Origin: Microbispora sp. ZYX-F-249
GTDB lineage: Bacteria > Actinomycetota > Actinomycetes > Streptosporangiales > Streptosporangiaceae
Length of the DNA: 64,000 nt
Direction of reading: 5' to 3'
Assembly (NCBI RefSeq): GCF_039649665.1
Contig: NZ_JBDJAW010000006.1
Coordinates: forward strand, 228,955-292,954
Shown: positions 51,757-64,000 of the stretch, in pieces
Position numbering within the stretch: position 1 is the stretch's first letter
Layout: each line of letters starts with the position of its first letter
The notes under the pieces: generated by a model
The model's input: only the letters and a program-made list of their open reading frames with translations
What the model was told of the DNA's origin: nothing
Database searches by the model: none
Program-made: the position numbers and the translations under genes

Positions 51757-52035
51757 TTACCGCCGGCTGCGGCGGTCTTCCTTGACGTGGCTGCGGAACG
51801 TCCGCGTGGGAGCGAACTCACCGAGCTTGTGACCGATCATCGACTCGGTGACGAAGACCGGAACGTGCTTGCGGCCGTCGTGCACGGCGATCGTGTGACC
51901 GATCATGTCCGGCACGATCATGGAGCGCCGCGACCACGTCTTGATGACGTTCTTGGTGCCCTTCTCGTTCTGAGCGTCCACCTTCTTCTGAAGGTGGTCG
52001 TCCACGAAGGGACCCTTCTTAAGACTACGTGGCAT
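51757..52035 (-). CDS. rpsS: 30S ribosomal protein S19
   Basis: A 92-residue head protein: [60 protein letters not shown]. Normal; 11 bases after rplB. Confidence 0.98.
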   Translation of the reverse strand: MPRSLKKGPFVDDHLQKKVDAQNEKGTKNVIKTWSRRSMIVPDMIGHTIAVHDGRKHVPVFVTESMIGHKLGEFAPTRTFRSHVKEDRRSRR

Positions 52036-52046
52036 ATCGGCTGCTC

Positions 52047-52883
52047 CTACCGCTTCTTCCTCTTGCTCCGACGACGGATGATCAGCCGGTCGCTGGGCTT
52101 GTTCGGCTGCCGGGTACGACCCTCGGGCTTGCCCTTCGGGTTCACCGGGTGGCGACCACCGGAGGTCTTGCCCTCACCACCGCCGTGCGGGTGGTCGACC
52201 GGGTTCATGGCGACACCGCGGACCGTGGGGCGCTTGCCCTTCCAGCGGTTGCGGCCGGCCTTGCCGATGCTGATGTTGGCCTGCTCGGCGTTGCCCACCT
52301 GGCCCACCGAGGCCCGGCAGCGCACGTCGACCTGACGCATTTCTCCGGACGGCATACGCAGGGTCGCGTACATGCCCTCCTTGGCGAGCAGCTGGATCTG
52401 CGCGCCGGCGCTGCGGCCGAGCTTGGCGCCGCCACCGGGACGCAGCTCCACCGCGTGGATGAAGGTACCGGTCGGGATGTTGCGCAGCGGCAGGCAGTTG
52501 CCCGGCTTGATGTCGGCCGTGGGGCCGTTCTCGATCCGGTCCCCCTGCTTGAGGCCGGCCGGAGCGAGGATGTAGCGCTTCTCGCCGTCGGCGTAGTGCA
52601 GCAGCGCGATGCGGGAGGTGCGGTTGGGGTCGTACTCGATGTGCGCGACCTTGGCCGGGATCCCGTCCTTGTCGTGGCGGCGGAAGTCGATGATCCGGTA
52701 GGCGCGCTTGTGCCCGCCTCCCTGGTGCCGGGCGGTCACCCGGCCGTGGACGTTGCGGCCGCCCTTGCTGTGCAGGGGGGCAAGCAGCGACTTCTCCGGG
52801 GTGCTGCGCGTGATCTCGGCGAAGTCCGAGACACTCGCGCCGCGACGACCCGGTGTCGTCGGCTTGTACTTACGGATGCCCAT
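52047..52883 (-). CDS. rplB: 50S ribosomal protein L2
   Basis: A 278-residue protein needed for subunit association and peptidyl transfer. It contains [20 protein letters not shown] and the active-centre-proximal [20 protein letters not shown] with the conserved His. It follows rplW after a 123-base gap with an internal hairpin. Confidence 0.98.
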   Translation of the reverse strand: MGIRKYKPTTPGRRGASVSDFAEITRSTPEKSLLAPLHSKGGRNVHGRVTARHQGGGHKRAYRIIDFRRHDKDGIPAKVAHIEYDPNRTSRIALLHYADGEKRYILAPAGLKQGDRIENGPTADIKPGNCLPLRNIPTGTFIHAVELRPGGGAKLGRSAGAQIQLLAKEGMYATLRMPSGEMRQVDVRCRASVGQVGNAEQANISIGKAGRNRWKGKRPTVRGVAMNPVDHPHGGGEGKTSGGRHPVNPKGKPEGRTRQPNKPSDRLIIRRRSKRKKR

Positions 52884-52958
52884 CTTTTTCGTTCATCCTT
52901 CGTCGGTTCGTACCGGTCGGGGTCCGCCTCACGGCGGTCCCCCCGGCGCTTTCTGATT

Positions 52959-52985
52959 GGGGCCCTCGCACGAGGCGAGGGGCCC
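52959..52985 (-). other. Hairpin between rplW and rplB
   Basis: GGGGCCCTCGC (52959-52969) pairs imperfectly with GCGAGGGGCCC (52975-52985), 21 bases after the rplW stop. It could modulate mRNA stability within the S10 operon. Confidence 0.4.
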
Positions 52986-53006
52986 GTCTCCCCGCTGCGG
53001 CAGGTG

Positions 53007-53309
53007 CTAGCCGATCTGACCGAAGATGTCGATCCGCTCGCCCTCGGCCAGGCTCACGATCGCGCGCTTGGTGTCCGGACGCTGGCCGTAGCCGTGCCGG
53101 GTCCGCTTGCGCTTGCCCTGGCGGTTGATCGTGTTCACGCCGGTCACCTTGACGCCGAAGATCTGCTCAACGGCGATCTTCACCTGCGTCTTGTTGGCAC
53201 CCTTGCGCACCAGGAACGTGTACTTGTTGTGCTCATCGATCAGGCCGTAGCTCTTCTCGGAGACGATCGGCTTGAGGATGATGTCGCGCGGGTCGGCGAT
53301 CTTCTGCAT
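53007..53309 (-). CDS. rplW: 50S ribosomal protein L23
   Basis: A 100-residue protein at the exit-tunnel docking site for signal recognition particle and trigger factor: [40 protein letters not shown]. The ATG overlaps the rplD stop by one base. Confidence 0.98.
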   Translation of the reverse strand: MQKIADPRDIILKPIVSEKSYGLIDEHNKYTFLVRKGANKTQVKIAVEQIFGVKVTGVNTINRQGKRKRTRHGYGQRPDTKRAIVSLAEGERIDIFGQIG

Positions 53310-53959
53310 CAGGCCTCTTCCTTCCCGCTCTTCGCCAGCCGGGCCACGACCTGGTCGTAGGCCTCACGGGTGAAGACCACGTCGTCGTGGCACAGCACGT
53401 CGTAGGTGTTCAGCTGTCCCGCGTCCAGCAGGTGGACCTCGGGCGCGTTGCGCAGGCTGAGCCAGGTGAGCTCGTCGTTCTCGTCGACCACGACGAGCAC
53501 GCTGCGGGCCTGCGTGATCTTGCGCAGCGCCTCCAGGGTCGCCTTGGTCTTGGGCGTGTCACCCGTGACCAGGCTGTCCACCACGTGGACGCGGCCGCCG
53601 CCGGCGCGGTCGGACAGCGCACCCTTGAGGGCGGCCGCCTTCATCTTCTTGGGCGTCCGCTGCTCGTACGAGCGCGGCTGCGGGCCGTGGACGGTGCCAC
53701 CGCCGGCGAACTGCGGCGCGCGGGTCGAGCCCTGGCGGGCGCGGCCGGTGCCCTTCTGCCGGTACGGCTTCTTGCCGCCGCCGGAGACGTCGCCGCGGGT
53801 CTTGGTCGCGTGGGTGCCCTGCCGGCGCGCGGCGAGCTGGGCGACGACCACCTGGTGGATCAGCGGGACGTTGACCTTGGCCCCGAAGACCTCCTCGGGG
53901 AGGTCGACGGTCCCCGTCTTGGCGCCGCTGGCGTCGAGGACGTCAATGGTCGTGGTCAC
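53309..53959 (-). CDS. rplD: 50S ribosomal protein L4
   Basis: A 216-residue protein with a tunnel-lining loop ([40 protein letters not shown]). L4 represses the S10 operon through a leader hairpin in E. coli; a large hairpin also precedes rpsJ here (55036-55092), though no functional link is shown. The GTG start overlaps the rplC stop by four bases. Confidence 0.98.
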   Translation of the reverse strand: MTTTIDVLDASGAKTGTVDLPEEVFGAKVNVPLIHQVVVAQLAARRQGTHATKTRGDVSGGGKKPYRQKGTGRARQGSTRAPQFAGGGTVHGPQPRSYEQRTPKKMKAAALKGALSDRAGGGRVHVVDSLVTGDTPKTKATLEALRKITQARSVLVVVDENDELTWLSLRNAPEVHLLDAGQLNTYDVLCHDDVVFTREAYDQVVARLAKSGKEEA

Positions 53960-54612
53960 TTCGCAGCAACCCCCTTCTTGGCAGCGGTGCGGAGGAGGAC
54001 CAGGCTGCCGTTGGCGCCGGGGATCGCACCCTTGATCAGGATGAGGCCCTTCTCGGCGTCCACGGCGTGCACCTTGAGGCTCTGGACCGTCGTGCGGACG
54101 TTGCCCATCCGGCCGGCCATGCGCAGGCCCTTGAAGACGCGGCCCGGGGTGGCGCAGCCGCCGATGGAGCCCGGGGAGCGGTGCTTGCGCTGGGTACCGT
54201 GCGAAGCGCCCAGACCACGGAAGTTGTGGCGCTTCATGACACCGGCGTAGCCCTTGCCCTTGCTCTTGCCAGTGACGTCGACGTACTGGCCGGCCTCGAA
54301 GGCGTCGGCGAGGACCTCCTGGCCGACCGTGTACTCGGAGGCGTCGTCGGTGCGTACCTCGGTGAAGTAGCGGCGCGGGGTGATGTCGTGCTTGCGCAGG
54401 TAGTCGCCCAGGGGCTTGTTCACCTTGCGCGGGTCGATCTGCCCGTAGCCGAGCTGGATGGCCGAGTAGCCGTCCTTCTCCGGAGTGCGGACCCGGGTCA
54501 CCACGCACGGACCGGCCTCGACGACGGTGACCGGGATCACCCGGTTCGCCTCATCGAAGACCTGGGTCATGCCGAGCTTCTTGCCCAGGACGCCCTTGAT
54601 CTGCTTAGCCAT
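53956..54612 (-). CDS. rplC: 50S ribosomal protein L3
   Basis: A 218-residue protein near the peptidyl transferase centre: [60 protein letters not shown]. The ATG at 54612 is the conserved start; the frame extends upstream without family match. It lies 13 bases after rpsJ. Confidence 0.98.
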   Translation of the reverse strand: MAKQIKGVLGKKLGMTQVFDEANRVIPVTVVEAGPCVVTRVRTPEKDGYSAIQLGYGQIDPRKVNKPLGDYLRKHDITPRRYFTEVRTDDASEYTVGQEVLADAFEAGQYVDVTGKSKGKGYAGVMKRHNFRGLGASHGTQRKHRSPGSIGGCATPGRVFKGLRMAGRMGNVRTTVQSLKVHAVDAEKGLILIKGAIPGANGSLVLLRTAAKKGVAAK

Positions 54613-54625
54613 GTCAGTGCGTTCC

Positions 54626-54934
54626 TTAGAGCTTGATCGAAATGTCCACGCCGGCGGGAAGGTCGAGACGCATGAGCGAGTCGACCGTCTTCGGCGTCGG
54701 GTCGATGATGTCAATCAGCCGCTTGTGCGTACGCATCTCGAAGTGCTCGCGGCTGTCCTTGTACTTGTGCGGCGACCGGATGACGCAGTACACGTTCTTC
54801 TCGGTCGGCAGCGGCACCGGGCCAGCGACCTTGGCGCCGGTCCGCGTCACCGTCTCGACGATCTTCTTGGCCGAGCTGTCGATGACCTCGTGGTCATACG
54901 CCTTAAGCCGGATGCGGATCTTCTGTCCCGCCAT
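54626..54934 (-). CDS. rpsJ: 30S ribosomal protein S10
   Basis: A 102-residue protein, also the antitermination factor Nus[65 protein letters not shown] lies seven bases upstream of the ATG. It opens the S10 operon, behind a 245-base gap containing the tuf terminator and a long hairpin. Confidence 0.98.
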   Translation of the reverse strand: MAGQKIRIRLKAYDHEVIDSSAKKIVETVTRTGAKVAGPVPLPTEKNVYCVIRSPHKYKDSREHFEMRTHKRLIDIIDPTPKTVDSLMRLDLPAGVDISIKL

Positions 54935-55035
54935 AATGGCCTCGGTGTCCTTCGCTGTCGTCCTATAAAGCTTCGCGCGGCCTGTTGCCGCAGGTCTGTT
55001 TCCACGAGGCCGACGCCCGGATCCCGTCCGGTGTT

Positions 55036-55092
55036 CCGTGATCTGGCAGTGGCTTCGGTCGAAGTGCGGCCGAAAGCACTGCGAGATCACGG
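55036..55092 (-). other. Long hairpin upstream of rpsJ
   Basis: Arms 55036-55058 and 55070-55092 pair at 20 of 23 positions around an 11-base loop; the outer nine pairs (CCGTGATCT with AGATCACGG) are perfect. It is about 100 bases before the rpsJ start. It could be a leader structure for autoregulation of the S10 operon or a second terminator for tuf. Confidence 0.6.
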
Positions 55093-55133
55093 TCTCGTCG
55101 TTCGTGGGGGGTCGTCTCCGGCCCCTGCGCGGT

Positions 55134-55167
55134 GCGGCGGTCAGGCCCTTGTGGACCCGACCGCCGC
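55134..55167 (-). terminator. tuf terminator
   Basis: A perfect 9-base stem, GCGGCGGTC pairing with GACCGCCGC around a 16-base loop, 12 bases after the tuf stop. Confidence 0.65.
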
Positions 55168-55179
55168 CCAGCGGTGCTG

Positions 55180-56373
55180 CTACTTGATGACCTTCGTCAC
55201 GCGACCGGCGCCGACGGTGCGGCCACCCTCACGGATCGCGAACTTCAGACCCTCTTCCATGGCGACCGGCTGGATGAGCTGGACGGTCATCTCGGTGTTG
55301 TCACCGGGCATGACCATCTCGGTGCCCTCCGGCAGGTTCACCACGCCCGTCACGTCAGTCGTACGGAAGTAGAACTGCGGACGGTAGTTGTTGAAGAACG
55401 GCGTGTGGCGGCCGCCCTCGTCCTTGGACAGGATGTAGACCTGCGCCTCGAACTCGGTGTGCGGGGTGGTCGTGCCCGGCTTGATGACACACTGACCGCG
55501 CTCGACCTCCTCACGCTTGATGCCGCGCAGGAGCAGACCGACGTTGTCGCCGGCCTGGCCCTCGTCGAGGAGCTTGCGGAACATCTCGACGCCGGTGACG
55601 GTCGTCGTGGTGCTCTTCTCCTTGATGCCGATGATGTCGACGGTCTCGTTGACCTTGACGATGCCGCGCTCGATACGGCCGGTGACGACGGTGCCGCGAC
55701 CGGTGATCGAGAACACGTCCTCGATCGGCATGAGGAAGGGCTTGTCGGTGTCACGAACGGGCTCGGGGACGTTCTCGTCCACGGCGTTCATGAGCTCGAT
55801 GATGGAGTCGCCCCACTTCTCGTCGCCCTCGAGCGCCTTGAGCGCCGATACGCGCACGACCGGCAGGTCGTCGCCCGGGAACTCCTGGGCGGACAGCAGC
55901 TCGCGGACCTCGAGCTCGACGAGCTCCAGGATCTCCTCGTCGTCGACCATGTCGGCCTTGTTGAGGGCCACGACGATGTAGGGGACGCCGACCTGGCGGG
56001 CCAGGAGGACGTGCTCCTTCGTCTGCGGCATCGGGCCGTCGGTCGCCGCGACCACCAGGATCGCGCCGTCCATCTGGGCGGCACCGGTGATCATGTTCTT
56101 CACGTAGTCGGCGTGACCGGGGCAGTCCACGTGGGCGTAGTGGCGCTTCTCGGTCTGGTACTCGACGTGCGCGATGGAGATGGTGATTCCGCGAGCCTTC
56201 TCCTCGGGCGCCTTGTCGATCTTGTCGAACGGGGTCGCCTCGTTGAGCTGCGGGAAACGGTCGTGAAGCACCTTGGTGATCGCCGCGGTCAGAGTGGTCT
56301 TGCCGTGGTCGATGTGCCCAATGGTGCCGATGTTCACGTGCGGCTTGTTCCGCTCGAACTTGGCCTTGGCCAC
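55180..56373 (-). CDS. tuf: Elongation factor Tu
   Basis: A 397-residue GTPase that delivers aminoacyl-tRNA to the ribosome. G1 is [16 protein letters not shown]3 is [12 protein letters not shown] and G4 is NKADM. The effector region [14 protein letters not shown] and the C-terminal barrel are complete. It is last in the rpsL-rpsG-fusA-tuf operon, separated from fusA by a 99-base gap with a hairpin. Confidence 0.98.
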   Translation of the reverse strand: MAKAKFERNKPHVNIGTIGHIDHGKTTLTAAITKVLHDRFPQLNEATPFDKIDKAPEEKARGITISIAHVEYQTEKRHYAHVDCPGHADYVKNMITGAAQMDGAILVVAATDGPMPQTKEHVLLARQVGVPYIVVALNKADMVDDEEILELVELEVRELLSAQEFPGDDLPVVRVSALKALEGDEKWGDSIIELMNAVDENVPEPVRDTDKPFLMPIEDVFSITGRGTVVTGRIERGIVKVNETVDIIGIKEKSTTTTVTGVEMFRKLLDEGQAGDNVGLLLRGIKREEVERGQCVIKPGTTTPHTEFEAQVYILSKDEGGRHTPFFNNYRPQFYFRTTDVTGVVNLPEGTEMVMPGDNTEMTVQLIQPVAMEEGLKFAIREGGRTVGAGRVTKVIK

Positions 56374-56434
56374 TGGTCTGTCTCCTTAGAGATTCTGACT
56401 TGACTTTCGTCTTCTACCTCAGGCTCTGTACGGC

Positions 56435-56454
56435 GGGGCGCCCGAGAGCGCCCC
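56435..56454 (-). other. Hairpin between fusA and tuf
   Basis: GGGGCGC (56435-56441) pairs with GCGCCCC (56448-56454) around six bases, 18 bases after the fusA stop. It may set relative fusA and tuf transcript levels. Confidence 0.4.
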
Positions 56455-56472
56455 ACCTTACAGCGAGCGGAA

Positions 56473-58572
<2,100 letters not shown>

Positions 58573-58605
58573 TTCTTCGCGTCCTTAACTCGTCGTCGGT
58601 GCTCA

Positions 58606-59076
58606 CTACCAGCGGTAGTGCGCGAAGGCCTTGTTGGACTCGGCCATCTTGTGCGTGTCCTCGCGCCGCTTCACGCTGGCGCCGAGGCCGTTGCTCGCGT
58701 CGAGCAGCTCGTTCATGAGCCGCTCGGTCATGGTCTTCTCGCGGCGCGCCCGGGAGTACTGGACAAGCCACCGCAGCGCCAGCGTGGTGCTGCGCGAGGC
58801 CTTGACCTCGACCGGCACCTGGTAGGTGGCGCCACCGACGCGGCGGCTCTTCACCTCGAGCGTCGGGCGGACGTTGTCGAGAGCGCGCTTGAGGGTGACG
58901 ACCGGGTCGTTGCCGGTCTTCTCCCTGCAGCCCTCGAGGGCGCCGTAGACGATCGACTGCGCGAGGGAGCGCTTGCCGTCCAGGAGAACCTTGTTGATGA
59001 GCGCGGTGACCAGCGGCGAGTTGTGCACCGGGTCAGCGACCAGCTGGCGGCGGCCAGGGGAACCCTTGCGCGGCAT
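58606..59076 (-). CDS. rpsG: 30S ribosomal protein S7
   Basis: A 156-residue head-assembly protein: [40 protein letters not shown], the beta-hairpin [20 protein letters not shown] and the end [11 protein letters not shown]. One base separates it from rpsL. Confidence 0.98.
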   Translation of the reverse strand: MPRKGSPGRRQLVADPVHNSPLVTALINKVLLDGKRSLAQSIVYGALEGCREKTGNDPVVTLKRALDNVRPTLEVKSRRVGGATYQVPVEVKASRSTTLALRWLVQYSRARREKTMTERLMNELLDASNGLGASVKRREDTHKMAESNKAFAHYRW

Positions 59077-59077
59077 G

Positions 59078-59452
59078 TCAGCTCTTCTCCTTCTTCGCGC
59101 CGTAGCGGCTGCGGGCCTGCTTGCGGTTGCGGACGGCCTGGGTGTCCAGCGAACCACGGATGATCTTGTAGCGAACACCCGGCAGGTCCTTCACACGACC
59201 ACCACGCACGAGCACCATCGAGTGCTCCTGGAGGTTGTGGCCCACCCCGGGGATGTAAGCCGTGACCTCGATGCCGTTGGTGAGCCGAACACGGGCCACC
59301 TTGCGCAGCGCCGAGTTGGGCTTCTTGGGGGTGGTCGTGTAAACGCGGGTGCAAACGCCGCGCCGCTGCGGGCTCCCCTTGAGGGCAGGAGTCTTGGTCT
59401 TGCTGACCTTGTCCTGCCGGCCCTTTCGGACCAACTGCTGAATGGTGGGCAC
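59078..59452 (-). CDS. rpsL: 30S ribosomal protein S12
   Basis: A 124-residue decoding-centre protein: [20 protein letters not shown], then [20 protein letters not shown]. Lys43 and Lys88 (RVKDLPG), the positions where streptomycin-resistance mutations arise, are wild type. It opens the str operon, 265-275 bases downstream of a good promoter. Confidence 0.98.
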   Translation of the reverse strand: MPTIQQLVRKGRQDKVSKTKTPALKGSPQRRGVCTRVYTTTPKKPNSALRKVARVRLTNGIEVTAYIPGVGHNLQEHSMVLVRGGRVKDLPGVRYKIIRGSLDTQAVRNRKQARSRYGAKKEKS

Positions 59453-59725
59453 CGCGTCTCCGTTTCGTGCCTAGCCGGTGATACGTAGGACCCGGTCGAG
59501 GTGGCGATGCCGCCTCTCACAGGCTTGCAGGTACTGCCGGTGTCATGACCTGCTGGTTTTCACTCCCCTTCGACCCCCGCGCTCGGGCGTGTCGCGCTCT
59601 TGTCGCAGCACTCCCGGGCGGACCCGGTCGATCTGGAGGAGTCACGCGGCGCCCCACACGCCTTCCTCGTCGGAAAGCGGCATTTGAGCGCACGCATGCG
59701 AGCCCACAGACGGGCACGAAGGTAA

Positions 59726-59754
59726 AGCCTACCCGCCCTCGTACAACACGTCAA
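59726..59754 (-). promoter_or_regulatory. rpsL operon promoter
   Basis: Minus-strand TTGACG (59754-59749), 17 bases, then TAGGCT (59731-59726), a near-consensus principal-sigma promoter for rpsL-rpsG-fusA-tuf. Confidence 0.75.
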
Positions 59755-59910
59755 AACAGAGGAGGACGCCCCGGAGGGACGTGCCCCGCTGTCCTGACGT
59801 GCCGCTTCGCCGACGGCCCGAGCCGGACCGCCGAAGGACTCGGCCCCCTATCATACCGCCCCCACGAGGGGCTTCTCACGGTTTCGGCGCCGTCCCCGCC
59901 CCCGTGGCGC

Positions 59911-59976
59911 CGGACACCCACGCCCGTCACGCCGGAACGGACACCCACGCCCGTGCCGCCGGACACGCACGGCCGT
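59911..59976. repeat. Imperfect tandem repeat in rpoC-rpsL gap
   Basis: The core CGGACACCCACGCCCGT starts at 59911 and 59938, with a third, altered copy (CGGACACGCACGGCCGT) at 59960. It is noncoding. Confidence 0.6.
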
Positions 59977-59997
59977 ACGCGGACCCGTGGACAACGG

Positions 59998-60032
59998 GAA
60001 GCGGCCCGGGGCGTGGTGCCCCGGGCCGCTTC
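59998..60032 (-). terminator. rpoBC operon terminator
   Basis: A perfect 15-base stem, GAAGCGGCCCGGGGC pairing with GCCCCGGGCCGCTTC around a 5-base loop, 42 bases after the rpoC stop. No T-run follows. Confidence 0.8.
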
Positions 60033-60074
60033 CGTATGTTCACCGCCGCGGCGATCGCTCACCGCGGCGACCTG

Positions 60075-63950
<3,876 letters not shown>

Positions 63951-63969
63951 TAGATAATCCCCTTTTGAA

Positions 63970-64000
63970 TCAGACCTCGTCGACGGTCATCGCGCCCTCG
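63970..64000 (-). CDS. rpoB: Probable 3' end of rpoB (beta subunit), partial
   Basis: Only the last nine codons (EGAMTVDEV) and a TGA stop are inside the window, 19 bases before the rpoC start. Identification rests on the invariant rpoB-rpoC order, not on the residues themselves. Confidence 0.6.
   Translation of the reverse strand, partial: EGAMTVDEV

Larger units (their letters stand above)
59453..60074. other. rpoC-rpsL intergenic region
   Basis: This 622-base gap holds the rpoC terminator (59998-60032), a short tandem repeat (59911-59976), the rpsL promoter (59726-59754) and a leader of about 265 bases without recognisable structure. ORFs seen here on either strand overlap the terminator or repeats and are not credible. 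Confidence 0.6.

Noticed and set aside
59751..60062. 103-codon minus-strand ORF in the rpoC-rpsL gap
   Set aside because: It spans the rpoC terminator and the noncoding tandem repeat, is Arg/Gly-rich and has no ribosome-binding site.

Overview
The window is about 64 kb of very GC-rich chromosome from an actinomycete. The gene order supports this: rpoC, then the str, S10, spc and alpha ribosomal operons, then truA, rplM-rpsI-glmM, the acpS/nnr/alr/tsa cluster, groES-groEL, and a SigD/ShbA-type sigma factor beside a DUF5319 gene. The same backbone order is known from Mycobacterium tuberculosis around Rv3411-Rv3460. A PET-hydrolase-type cutinase and the other accessory genes suggest a filamentous member of the Streptosporangiales, but this lower-rank placement is an inference. 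Many genes start directly downstream of a TANNNT box with no Shine-Dalgarno sequence, as expected for actinobacterial leaderless transcripts.

Layout. 0-1.1 kb: the 3' end of a DUF5319 gene, a sigma factor and a very short RsdA-like anti-sigma candidate. 1.4-3.5 kb: groES-groEL under a promoter and CIRCE element. 3.6-7.4 kb: an NAD-dependent epimerase divergent from a MarR regulator with paired candidate operators, a methyltransferase and a coiled-coil protein. 7.6-17.1 kb: tsaD-rimI-tsaB, a sortase with a sorting-signal protein placed between tsaB and tsaE, then a hydrolase, alr, nnr, acpS and the divergent coaA. 17.2-27.4 kb: an accessory block with an EcsC-family protein, a DUF389 membrane protein, two overlapping ABC ATPase/permease pairs, a secreted PET-hydrolase-like cutinase, a hexapeptide acetyltransferase and a large LuxR (LAL) regulator. 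27.5-29.8 kb: glmM, rpsI, rplM.

30.1-36.1 kb is a plus-strand island of three genes between rplM and truA, the place where mycobacteria carry ESX-4. It holds a CAP-domain secreted protein and two paralogous single-pass membrane proteins with Pro-rich low-complexity cytoplasmic parts (about 155 and 1,040 residues) and a related extracellular two-cysteine domain. I recognise no described family, and this is the best candidate for an uncharacterised system.

36.3-64 kb is the translation and transcription supercluster, all on the minus strand: rpoB (last codons)-rpoC / rpsL-rpsG-fusA-tuf / S10 operon / spc operon with secY-adk-map / infA-rpmJ-rpsM-rpsK-rpsD-rpoA-rplQ-truA. Strong hairpins mark most of the junctions between segments. 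A DUF1707 membrane protein sits between map and infA. I saw no tRNA or rRNA gene, insertion sequence, prophage or CRISPR array.
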